Source: Trichodelitschia bisporula | Lineage: Eukaryota > Ascomycota > Dothideomycetes > Phaeotrichales > Phaeotrichaceae | Direction: 5' to 3' | Assembly: GCA_010356995.1 (NCBI GenBank) | Contig: ML996693.1 | Location: 744,001 to 808,000 of the forward strand | Length of the DNA: 64,000 bases | In this document: positions 45,268-55,547 of the stretch, piece by piece | Layout: each line of letters opens with the position of its first letter | How positions within the stretch are numbered: the stretch's first letter is position 1 | The notes under the pieces: model-generated | The model's input: only the letters and a program-made list of their open reading frames with translations | The model's database searches: none | What the model was told of the DNA's origin: nothing | Translations under genes and position numbers: made by a program

Positions 45268-47424
45268 CTAGAGCGCCCACGATCGAATCGCCATATCGCA
45301 CACACGCTGGACGGGGTGATTGGTGCCCTTGAACACGGCCTGATCTGTAATAAACGACTTCGCAATGAACAGCTTATTCAGGTTATTCTCCTCGCCACCA
45401 GGACCGGGAGCCAGGCTTGCGGGGAAGGACGGGAAGCGCGCGCCCAGATGGCGACAGACCATGATGCTGTAGATGACGTCGCGGTTTTCCTTGGCCATGA
45501 GGAGGCCGCGGGCCTGGGCGAGCGCGTTATCGAGCTCCTCTGTCGCAGTGGGGGAGTCGCGCGGCGTGCTGACGTATGTGCCGACGTGCGTCCAGAAGGT
45601 GATTTCCGCACGCTTTTCTGCTGGCATGTCCTCGGGGTAGCCGATCTCGGTGACACGGTTGCAGGACATAACCTTGTTGCAGAGCAGGTACTCGAGCACG
45701 TCGAGGCGGCGGTTTGCCTCGTCGAGATCGACGTTGCCCAGTAGTCCCGTTGTGCCGTTCGTGGTGGCGCCAGAAGGCCGGCAGAGACATAAGAGGTACC
45801 AGACTACCTTTGTTTCGGTGGCACGGACACGCGCTGTAGCCGCGGGGTCCTCGTGCAGATTTGGGCGACGAAAGTGCTCGATGAGGGCGGCCATCATGTC
45901 GCAAACTTGCTTGTTGTTCATCAAGCGGTCTATGCCGACCGTCGAGTACCAGGTCGTCTCCAGGAGACTGTCGAGTCCGGGGGCGAAGTCATTATTGTAC
46001 AGATTCTTGATCTCCTCCAACTTCGCGGCGGGGAGAGGGCTAGTCGACAAGGGAGTGTCGTAAGCGCCGAAGTTTTCAATGTGGAAAAGCTCGTCAACAT
46101 CCAGAGGACGCTCTGATAATACATTAGCACTCGTACGAGATAAGCAGGTCATGCAGTGGTGTACGATGCTGGTGCCAGCACGAACCCGCCACGTTCACAC
46201 CAGTAGGCTGTCCAATTCCGCGGAGGGTATAACGAACCTTGTTTTCTCGGTCCTGGAACAAGCGGTGCGTTCATTCCACCTGCAGCGGCGTACGCCGGAG
46301 GATGGGAAGCGCCTGGAGTGCCTGAAAGTACGGGATCGATGGCACCAAACTCGAACGGACGCTGGTCGCGATGCGCACCGTATAAAGGCACAGAGCCGTC
46401 CGGCGCAGACATTCCGGTTGTGTATGGCTGGTACTCGGAGTATGTGAGGTTGCCGTTTAGAGGCGCAGCGGGAGTGGGGGGAGTGGATGAAGGTGACGCG
46501 CTGGGTGCAGGTTGGAGCTGCTGCGGACCCGTCTGCTGCTTGAAGATGGGGTCGTAGCCCAAGCACTCTCGCTTGCTCTTTTGGCAGTTGCGACAGGTAG
46601 GATGCTCCTCGTCGCACTGTGTAAGGAGAGTTAGCAAAAGGAGCGGTATGCTGGCAAGGACGGAATAATAGGCTGCGGTTGTGAAGGGGCAGAGGACGCG
46701 GCGATATAAAAGTGGAGGTTGCGGCGGACCCCTCGCTTGCTGCCTCAAGCGACTTTTCGCTTAGGCCCCGCAATCTGCAACCTTGAGAAATGTTCGCCTA
46801 CACGCGAGACGCGCAACGCAAAACAATCACCAATGTTGCAAATTCCCAAAATGTTCGACATCCATTGACGACGGATCCATTGCATTTACTGACCTTTATA
46901 CGACGCTTACGGCACGTCAGACATCCTGTCTTCGTCCGACGCTTTATCTCCTTCTTATGACGACCGCTCGGCATCAGGCGTACGTCCTGGGTTGGAATCG
47001 GATAGCGCATCATGTGCTGGTTTTGAGCCATGCCCATGGGTGCTCCAACAGGAGGCATGACCTGACCTGGAGGTGGGTACGCATACACGCCTATCTGGGC
47101 AGGTGGCGCTGAGATGGGTGGGGTGCTGCGCTGTTGGAGGGTCGAGCTCGACGGCGCTGGTGACGCCGAGGACTGCAGCGCGTCGTCGAGGTTTCGGATG
47201 GAGGGAAGATTGAGAGGCGGTTGGTTCGCGTTCGGCGAGCTCGGAGAGTGTCTGATGAACGCTTCGCCATCCACCTGCGCTTGAGCGGGCGCTGGGTACG
47301 AGTATGTAGGTTGCGGCTGAGGCGAAGGGTAGGCGTGTCCGGAGGGAGAGGGATATGAGGCGGGTTGTTGACGCGAGCTACTCATCTGCTCTGTCTGGCG
47401 CGAAGCATCGTTCTGCTCCTCCAT
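45268..47424 (-). CDS. Zn2Cys6 fungal transcription factor
   Basis: Three exons, minus strand: 46894-47424, 46238-46616, 45268-46112; introns 277 and 125 nt. The protein is about 584 aa. A Gln/Ser/Pro-rich N-terminus (1-165) precedes the binuclear cluster: KRRTKTGCLTCRKRRIK, then CDEEHPTCRNCQKSKREC after the first intron. All six cysteines are present, and the intron falls exactly between Lys and the third Cys. The rest is a helical regulatory region (ELFHIENFGAYDTPL, VCRHLGARFPSFP). It is nuclear and DNA-binding by family. It lies 0.36 kb beyond hmgA. A. fumigatus has a Zn2Cys6 activator (HmgR) in its tyrosine cluster, so this could be the local regulator, but I cannot confirm orthology. Confidence 0.88.
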
Positions 47425-49804
47425 GATTGCAGACTCCACGCGCGCCGTCGCGCAACAGTTGTATGGCCCAAGCGACGCGCGGGTGTGAGGAACCGTTCGC
47501 AGGGGTGGTCGGTCGATCAGCAACGGGCGCCGGCAAATCGAGTCTCTGCCAGTTGAGGTTAGAATAAAAGGTGTCGCTTGAGGGTTGTAATAGTCTGCAC
47601 GCGTTATGACAGGAGCTGGGGGAGCCCTTGCCGCCTCGGCACCGTCGTATGTAGATTGAGGGGAGATGCTTAAGCCTCCGCCTACGAAAGCCAAGGCGTA
47701 GACGAGCGGACAATCAAATGGGACGTGCCGAGAAACGTGGCCGTGACTTCGGAGACGAACCCCGATGCGTAAGAAGCGAGAAAAACGAGGAAGGAAGCGA
47801 AAGATCTTCGAGTCTAGAACTAGAGGTTCGAGTCTCAGACTTCCCCCAGGTTTCCAATTGCTTGGCCCTATTGGAGAGATGGGGGGAACGCGCGAACGCC
47901 GGTCATGCCTCCGCGCCCACTCAGAGCTCGAGAAGCTGTGAGATCTTGCCAATCTCCAATCTTCAGCGAGGAAGAGCGGAAGAGGAGGCGGCGGCGGCGG
48001 CGGTGGCTGCCGTTCCGCCCCTTAGCTTCAACGGGTTCGCGCCCGCAAAAAGGCGCGTAGGGGAGACGCGAGACACAATCGCTCATGGTTCAGAAAGAAG
48101 TCAAAGCTGCGATCATGGCGCTTGATCGGTTCCGGCTTTCGCGCTTGCGCAGCAAGTCATGATGAGGCGCGAAGGGACTGGGGGAGGGGGGGTTGTGAAG
48201 CAACTCCAATCAAGCAAGAACTAGCCGCGAGAAGAGGGAAGCGGGAAAAAGAGCCCCAAGGGAGTGGCCGTTCAGGAAGATGGATCCAGAAGAGAAAAAG
48301 AGCCGTATCAATTGCAGCTTGCACGACTATGGAATATACAAATGCGATAGGGAGGAATGCAGCAATAGGGGGAATGGTTCCAGAAATGGGTTGAGGAACT
48401 TACACTGCTTGAGGCGGCAAAAGCGGGCTTCTGCTTTCGCTTAGCACCGCGGAAGCGAAGTTCTCGCGGGGACTCGGTAAATTGTCCAAACAGAAGCCGC
48501 TCGAGCTTCGGCTGCGTCCGGAATCGTGTCTTTCACGGGACGTGTGGTGGAGTTGATGATGTAGCGGGTCGAAGGAAGTCAGATCGGATTGAACTTGAAG
48601 ACTCCAAATTGTTGCCGGAATGAAATTTTTTGATGTTGGGGCCAAGGACAGTTGGGCGCGTGGTGCTGACATAATCCAAATGTTTGGCTGGCCTCTAATT
48701 TGGTGCCTTGAAATTCAGGCCGTCATTTAGGTCGTTGACCCCCCGTCTTGCTCCCAACCGGAAGACTACCTCTTGATACCACCATCTTCCGATATTATGA
48801 TTGAGCACATCACCACTACTATGAGTGGATTGGCGCAAAAGGTTAAAACTCAAGTTAGGATATACCATCGTTCCACATCTTTTCTCCTGGTTCTAGCTCT
48901 GGTAGGGCTTCTCATCTTCTGCACCAGAACAAGGCATACGAAGGAGCATACGTACTACGGATGTCCGTACTCGCAGCATACTTTTATTGCCACTCCGATG
49001 CCCCGATATACATGCTTTTCGGTAGCCTAGCACATATGCAACTCGCCAGCCCTTTAACAGCAAGGCTGGTTCGCCTCGGTTCCATCGGGCATCAATCCCC
49101 CACTACCACTGATCGCCGACACCTGCAGTCGTCAGCTGCCCAAGTGACACAACTGAGGCCGGTAGTGCAATAGGATCAACTTTAGATTCGATTTACTTTT
49201 GCTAACCTACAGATGATGCTGGACTGCGAGGTTGGCAACCGCACTTTTTACATCGAATCGCTTCTTTGTCCATCGCTTCTTGGAGCCGTAGGATCGCCTA
49301 ACTAGCGCTCACCATGTCTCTGGTGCCTCGGGCGATGGTGTGCTTGTAAACTGGCTCCGTTCCGTGGTTGTGGGCCCGGTAATCTTCAATCACTTCTGCA
49401 CTCCAGGGCAAGTTGTGGTTCGAGTGAAAGCTCTTGTCGGCCCTTCCATCCATTGGACTTGACGATGACCGCCGTCTTAGTTCTAGTCTGCTACGCACGT
49501 TCAAGTGCCGTCTTGAGGTAGAAAGTCAGGATTAGAGGTACTTGGGAATGATGCAGCTGCTAAAACGCATCATAGCCGAAGCTTGACTCTATTTCACTCG
49601 GCTGACGCCACACGGCTCGCCCTCACATTGACTCCTGCCCTCTATTATCTAGACGCTCTACCAATGCACTCCGGGAGCACGATGACGCTAATCCCGCCAC
49701 CCGAAGAACGTCTACGCAGAGCCACCAACAGGCCAACCATACTCCGGATGCCGGCCAAGAAAGCCGACCGATTTAGCTCCGTCCCCGAGGCGTGAAGCAG
49801 GCTC
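47425..49804. other. intergenic, 2.4 kb
   Basis: Upstream of the Zn2Cys6 start there is about 1.2 kb of sequence that may be a long 5' UTR/promoter, with a GGC-type triplet run at 47988-48002. Words ctagaactag (about 47816) and cgtactacggatgtccgtac (48950-48969) belong to the recurrent motif sets. A short frame at 48797-49030 encodes one hydrophobic helix but has no other support. The right part is the 3' flank of the dehydrogenase gene. Confidence 0.45.
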
Positions 49805-51223
49805 TCATGATCCGGCTTGCTCAGGGACAACATTGTTCAGCTCTCCCCTCTCCAGGACCGCCCGCACGTTGCCAATGTTCCATTCCTCCATCTTAGTTTG
49901 CGTCTAGAAAATTAGATTTGGCTTTTGAACGGAACTGGATACTCACTTCGACCGTCCAAGTGCCCATGTGCGGCAGCAGCATGACGTGCGGATTCGCAAC
50001 TAATCCGGGGTGGATTTTTGGCTCATCTTCGAAGACGTCTAAGCCGCACGACCACACTTTGCCGCTGTCCAACGCCTTTGCCAAGGCTGCTTCGTCTATA
50101 ACGGCTCCACGGGCTGTGTTGACGATGACCACGCCGCGTTTCATCTTCTCAAATTCCTTCTTGGAAATGATGTGCCGAGTGTGTTTCTAACCCCGTTAAC
50201 TTCATGTGCTCCTCTATGACAGATGCCAGGGTGGTTGGCAAATTCATTTGGGGAATGGTTCCCCCGAAGGACTTACGTTCAGGGGGAGGTTGAGGCTGAG
50301 AACGTCGCTCCGCTCGAGCAGCTCGTCGAAGCTAACATATTCGGCCCCGCCCGACAATTCGTCGCTCAGTTTCGTGCGGTTATAGTAAATGACCTTCATG
50401 TCAAAAGCCTCGACTTTGCGCTTCAGATTCCGACCAATGCCCCCCATGCCCAAAATCCCGAGCGTCTTGCCCTGCGGGTCGTGACCTAGCGGCGGCGGTG
50501 GATGTCCACGCCACTTACCCTCCCGCAAAGCGAACATGGAGGTATTGAATCCGCGGAGGGCACCGAGAATGAGGAACACGTTGGCGTCGGCTGTGGCATC
50601 GTCGACGGCTGTCGGTGTATTGGAGACGCGGATGCCCCGCTCCGTACAGGCGTGGACGTCTATTTGGTCGTAACCGGCGCCTGTAGTTGGATTAGCCCCC
50701 GAGAACGGCCTATTTGAAGACCGTGATGCCGGTATAAGCCCCTTCTTGAACAAGTTTTGCACGGTTTCTTCAATATGTCAAGCCTCGCTTGCTGTGAGAA
50801 TACATGGCACTCGAATGATAGTGTGTCAAAGTTGGAGAAAATTACGGACTGGTTATGAAATCACCTACCATTGTGGCAGATGAACTTGAGGCTCGCGGGA
50901 AGATTCTTGATCAATTCCTCGTCAAATAGACCCGTGATGTCGACGCTGTTGAATGTCCTGAAGGTAACAAGAACACCGTCTAGTTTTCCGCTCCGGCACT
51001 CGTCGAGGAACTCTTCACGGATGCTTGCCTCAGGTTGTACAAGGTCTGCTAGCTCGGAAAGTGCTCCCCACGATGCGTGTGCACTGAAGGGAAACAACGT
51101 TATCAGCCCTTCAAGGTTCAATTTTGGGTCATCCACGGGCAGACGCAAATGTTTCCAATTCCATAACGTAATGCAAACTCACTGTTCAATCTCCCCAAGG
51201 AGGAGGACTTTCGGCCTGCCCAT
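49805..51223 (-). CDS. D-isomer-specific 2-hydroxyacid dehydrogenase (glyoxylate/hydroxypyruvate reductase-like)
   Basis: Five exons, minus strand: 51183-51223, 50869-51083, 50277-50680, 49947-50186, 49805-49903; introns 99, 188, 90 and 43 nt. The protein is about 332 aa. The substrate-binding half includes FICHNGAGYDQIDVHACTERG. The Rossmann loop is LGILGMGGIGRNL. The catalytic triad is visible: Arg in VNTARGAVIDE, Glu in DVFEDEP and His in LLPHMGTW. The enzyme should reduce a 2-oxo acid with NAD(P)H; glyoxylate, hydroxypyruvate or aryl pyruvates are possible. Its closeness to hmgA/fahA makes phenylpyruvate-type substrates conceivable, but that is only context. Confidence 0.93.
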
Positions 51224-53422
51224 TGAGTTTGAACGATTCAAGATTTCTTGACTCTTTCAAGCGGCCAGGGGAATATGGAAGGACGAAAGAAGCGGATGGC
51301 GTTTTGGTGGGGACTTGGGAGGTAAAAGGAAGATGAATAGGATGAAGTATTCCCGGGTTGATGCCCCAAGTTTTTGGCCCAGGGTTTTGGGTCGCAAGTT
51401 CTGCGATCTGCGGGCAGCAAGACAGCGAACAGCGTAAAGGTGGGGGAGGGAAAGAGGGGTCCACGTCGAGCTTGGGCGAAGTGAGGATTGAGGCAAATGA
51501 CGAGGCCGTTTCCCTCTTTTCCCTCTTTTACCTCTTTCCGTCGAGTTGAAGCGGTTTGCACGGGCTGGAACTGAAGGGTTGGGTACTGCAGTTCTAGTGC
51601 TTCTTCGCTGCTCTTTTTATATGCAACGTCAAGCAAGCAAAAGAGCGGGCACCCTTGAAAGATGTCCTCTTTCCCATTCTCCCCCAAACCTCCTCTTCTC
51701 CCCTTACTCTTCTCCCCCCGCCATGCAGGCTGTTAAGTTGGTCTGGGACAGGCCTCGACAGCGGCTTTAGTCCTACCATGAGATAGCCTGACGCGCACAG
51801 CAGCAGCTTATCTCAAGAACAGACAGCGGCCCGTCGATAAAAAGTGAAGCAAAGCCAAATAAGTGGACGAAAGCGCCGGGAGGCGCTGGCGCTTCGGGAC
51901 TCCCGTCCTCCCCTGTTCTCCAGGTCTCAATTCCTTCCCGCAAACAAACCTTCCCCAAGGCCCATGGGCAGCTAGCAAATAGCAGAGCTAACGTGGCAAC
52001 TCCGCCGGACCGGTGCGCCGGGTCGAGCTCACAGCATCGGTGCTGATCCTCAAAGGCTGAGGGCGTGCAGCTCGTCGCCGACGCTGCATATGCACTCTCA
52101 TGGCCTGCTTGCAGAGCACTTCATAGCAAGAACACGCCGGTCCATGACGCCCCGGAATGGTAGGATGAAGAGACATGCAATGGATGAATGAAGTTGGGCC
52201 ATCCCGGTCTTTGCCGCAGCGTGCCTGCATTCTCCGAGGGCGGCTTTAGTGCAGCTGTTGGGAGCTTAGGAAGACGGCTCGTTGAATGCCATCTCTTGAT
52301 GGCGGTTGAGCTGACGATTCAGTTTTTCTCGGCACTTGTTGTCCTTTTTCTCTTCGCACATTGGGGTCGTGTCAAGCGAACTACATGTCTTGGCAACGAT
52401 GGGATGACGAGTATGTTACTTTTCGGAACTGGAAACACCAACAAAAAATGGAAACAGTGGAGCCCTGGAGACCGGCATGGCGTTCTGAGGTTTAACGCAT
52501 CTGGGATGCTTGCATGGCACTGGTGGAATTTGGAATGGAAGCGTTCACACCATGGTGATGCGGAAGCGGACTCTGGAGACTTGTGGTTTGTGGAATTGGA
52601 CGGGAGGGTTGCACCGCCAGAAACTAGGTACAAGCTGGAGCCCCCGAGCTGACGTTCACTGCTTCTACGTAGTCATCATAGGAACCATCTTGGACAGATC
52701 CATCTCAACGGGCTCCTCAACCTTCCCATATCACGTGAGAGAGCGGCTTGATATTTTCTACGCCATGATCTCTTTGTGAGTCCTAGTTCTAAACTGCTTG
52801 TCGACCTTCTGAAGTCTGTTCATACTGATCTACTACGAGTAGGTTCTGATGATGTCATACTAGCCTTATTGTCGATCGTCATATGATCATCGATATTACC
52901 CCACCACGCCTTCCAAGACCATACTGCGTAGGATTGTAACGGCTAATTGAGTCCAGCTCGCACTCCAGATATCAGGAACACGAACCTTCGTTAAGTTACA
53001 GTCGAGCAGCTTGAACACTTGAAGCTAGCAGTCACTGGGACATGTCCCTAACCACTCGTCACAAGACGTCAGCAAGCTATGGATTATCAATCAGCATCGA
53101 GCGACGCCGGCCCGTCCCCCGTATATACGCCAAAATCCGCCTAGGATCACGCATCACTCGGCTTCATGGTTTCGCAATAACAGTTCCGTATGGCGGATAA
53201 TGATGACTACCCCGCGTCAAATCGTGCTCCCCCTGCACGGCAGCTCTTTCCCGAGTGTACAAATACCGCTTGACCCGCCCCGGACTCTGCCCCACAGCAT
53301 TCCCCACTTCCCCCGCGAACTCCTTCCTGTGACTGCCCTTTTTCTCAGCCTAGCACCTAAACACTCGTGCTGCTTCAAAACTGTCATCAACACCTAACTT
53401 TACTCACCCGCAAGTCATCATC
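51224..53422. other. intergenic, 2.2 kb, two divergent promoters
   Basis: The left part is the dehydrogenase promoter, with a pyrimidine tract at 51661-51722. The right part is the aldo-keto reductase promoter, with cgtatatacg at about 53119-53128. An ATG-started frame at 52188-52652 (154 codons) contains one hydrophobic stretch but no family, and I do not accept it. A tagttcta word occurs at about 52785. Confidence 0.45.
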
Positions 53423-54394
53423 ATGTCCTCCGGCCTCAAGGTCGTCCTCGGCGGCGCCGGTATCAATCCGGATTCAGGCTTCCCGACGCCAGAAGCCCTA
53501 ACCGACGCTTTCGCCGTGTTGGACGAATTCGGTGTGGCCACCATCGACACGGCACAGCTTTACCGGCAGTCAGAGACCATCATCGGACAAACCGACGCCG
53601 CGGCAAAGTACACCATCGACACGAAAGCCAAGGGGGGCTTCGACGCCGGCAACGCACTGCAACCCGACACCCTCCGCTCCAACGCCTACAACTCCCTCAA
53701 AACCACCAAGGCAAAACAATTCGACATCTTCTACATCCACGCCCCCGACGTCTCCATTCCACCCACAACCTGGCTCCCCGTCCTCGACGAGCTCCACCGC
53801 GACGGCGTCTTCCGCCGCCTCGGGCTGAGCAACTTCAAGGCGCACCAGGTGCGCGAGGTATATGACCTCGCGGTCGAAAAGAACCTCGTCAAACCCACTG
53901 TCTACCAGGGGAACTACTCCCCCGTTGCGCGCCTGCAGGAGACGCTCCTCTTCCCCACGCTGCGCGAGCTGGGCATCGCGTTCTACGCCTACTCGCCGCT
54001 GGCCGGCGGGTTTTTAACCAAGACGCGCGAGGCCCTGGAGGCGGGCGGGAAGGAGGCGGGACGGTTTGCCACTGGTAGCCGCATAAGTTTGTACCGGGAG
54101 CTGTATCTCAAGCCCGCGTTTTTGGATGCGTTGGACGAGTGGGCGCGGCTGGCGGAGGCGGAGGGCGCGACGAAGGCGGAGGTTGCGTATCGCTGGGTTA
54201 GTTATCATTCACCGCTGAGCAGTGAGAAGGGGGATGCGATTATTATTGGTGCGAGTTCGTTGGGGCAGTTGAAGGGGACGTTGGAGGGGTTGAAGCGGGG
54301 CCCGCTGAAGGAAGAGACGGTGAAGGCGATTGATGTGCTTTGGGAGAAGTTGAAGGATGAGGCACCGTTGGATAACTTCAATCGGAACGGGTAG
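53423..54394 (+). CDS. aldo-keto reductase (AKR7/aflatoxin-aldehyde-reductase-like)
   Basis: Single exon, 323 aa. It is a TIM-barrel reductase with the AKR tetrad visible: Asp and Tyr in IDTAQLYRQSE, Lys in DTKAKGGF and His in FDIFYIHAPD. FRRLGLSNFKAHQV, VYQGNYSPVAR and YAYSPLAGGFLTK match the AKR7 group; IIIGASSLGQL near the C-terminus contacts NADPH. It should reduce aldehydes or ketones with NADPH in the cytosol. The 3' third uses G-rich codons, unlike the C-rich 5' part, without disturbing the frame. It converges with the SOD gene (224 bp apart). Confidence 0.95.
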   Translation: MSSGLKVVLGGAGINPDSGFPTPEALTDAFAVLDEFGVATIDTAQLYRQSETIIGQTDAAAKYTIDTKAKGGFDAGNALQPDTLRSNAYNSLKTTKAKQFDIFYIHAPDVSIPPTTWLPVLDELHRDGVFRRLGLSNFKAHQVREVYDLAVEKNLVKPTVYQGNYSPVARLQETLLFPTLRELGIAFYAYSPLAGGFLTKTREALEAGGKEAGRFATGSRISLYRELYLKPAFLDALDEWARLAEAEGATKAEVAYRWVSYHSPLSSEKGDAIIIGASSLGQLKGTLEGLKRGPLKEETVKAIDVLWEKLKDEAPLDNFNRNG

Positions 54395-54618
54395 GGCAGT
54401 TTAGACACTGTGTTAGGTCAAGGATGAAGAAACGTTCTTGAGAGCATGTGTATTATCATTATGGTAAACATTAAGTTACCATCGTAGGTACAAATATTAT
54501 GGAATTAGAGCCGCTGTGGAGCACTGTCCATGCACTGAACCACGGGTATCATGTCTAACCGATGTAACGCCTTGCACACCTGAACCATAACGCCGCAGAA
54601 GAATGGTAGACTTGCCAT

Positions 54619-55547
54619 CTACAAGAAGACCCAAAGCGCCGCGGCACCCAGGACGAAGAATGCATGATGCAAACCACTACCCAGCACAGAAGCGCCGTTG
54701 GTCGTCTGAGCCGGAAGCGGGGGGCGGGAAGCTGAAGTCTCGCTCGGGACGGGTGGAACAGGCACGCTGAACGTGGGCGCCGTCGTGCTGGAGCTGTTGC
54801 TGGGACCGTACGGGAAACCCGAGGCCGAAGGCTCGGACGGCAAGTTGTCGATAGGGAAGAAGTTTGCGCACGCGATGCGCGTCTTGTCCGCAAGATGGAT
54901 GACGAACGACCGGTTGCCGAAGAACGCGCCCTGACCGTCAATGAGGGAGACGTAGGGATCAATGTAACTGGAAGGAGTCAGCGCGGTTCAAGTCTCGCTT
55001 TGGGGAATACGTACGTGGCATTGAAAGTAGTCGCGTTCGGCTTGCCGTGCTTGCCGCTCAGGTCGCCCACTTGACACGTCTCTGGGAACTCGGGAACGCA
55101 GGGCGTGGCCTCGCCGCGGATGTACGGATCGAGATGGGCAAGAGTGGAAGCACAGCTGCCGTTGGAGGGAATGGGGTTCACATGGATGTGGTAGACTGGT
55201 AGTAACAGTAAGCAACCCGAGAACTATACGAGGGGAGCGAGCAACTCACGGAATGGACCACCGGTGCTAGGAAGGCCGGAGAAGTTGATGTTGAACTGCG
55301 TGCCGTTTCCCTGAGTCGCGACAGCAGTGACGGTCCCGCGCATGGTTCCGAACTTGCCAGCGGGAATCACTGCTGTGTAGGCAGCGCCCTGCGGGTTGTC
55401 CAGGACCTGAACGGCATCGCCAAGCTGGCCAGTTGCGGGTTTGGCCGGTTGAGTCTCAGCATTGACGTTCCCAGCGTTCGGGTCTTGAGGAAGGGCAAGG
55501 GCAGAGACAGATGCTCCGAGCAGGAGCAAGCCGGCAATGAACTTCAT
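54619..55547 (-). CDS. secreted GPI-type Cu-only superoxide dismutase
   Basis: Three exons, minus strand: 55250-55547, 55015-55195, 54619-54967; introns 54 and 47 nt. The protein is about 275 aa. The signal peptide is MKFIAGLLLLGASVSALA. The SOD domain shows FNINFSGLPSTGGPF, copper histidines in YHIHVNPIP, a bridging-position His in SGKHGKPN and the last His in FVIHLADKTRIACANF. The electrostatic loop between that His and the Cys is missing and zinc ligands are not evident, as in Candida SOD5-type Cu-only enzymes (family knowledge). A Ser/Pro-rich stalk and a C-terminal hydrophobic tail (HHAFFVLGAAALWVFL) indicate a GPI anchor. It probably removes superoxide at the cell wall. Confidence 0.88.

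Noticed and set aside
47816-47840. ggttcgagtct resembling a tRNA B box
   Set aside because: No A box at the right distance and no cloverleaf arms could be drawn.
48773-49030. short frame with a single membrane helix
   Set aside because: One hydrophobic segment alone is weak evidence; the first ATG is internal and nothing else resembles a gene.
52188-52652. 154-codon ATG frame with one hydrophobic stretch
   Set aside because: No family, odd composition and no intron or context support.
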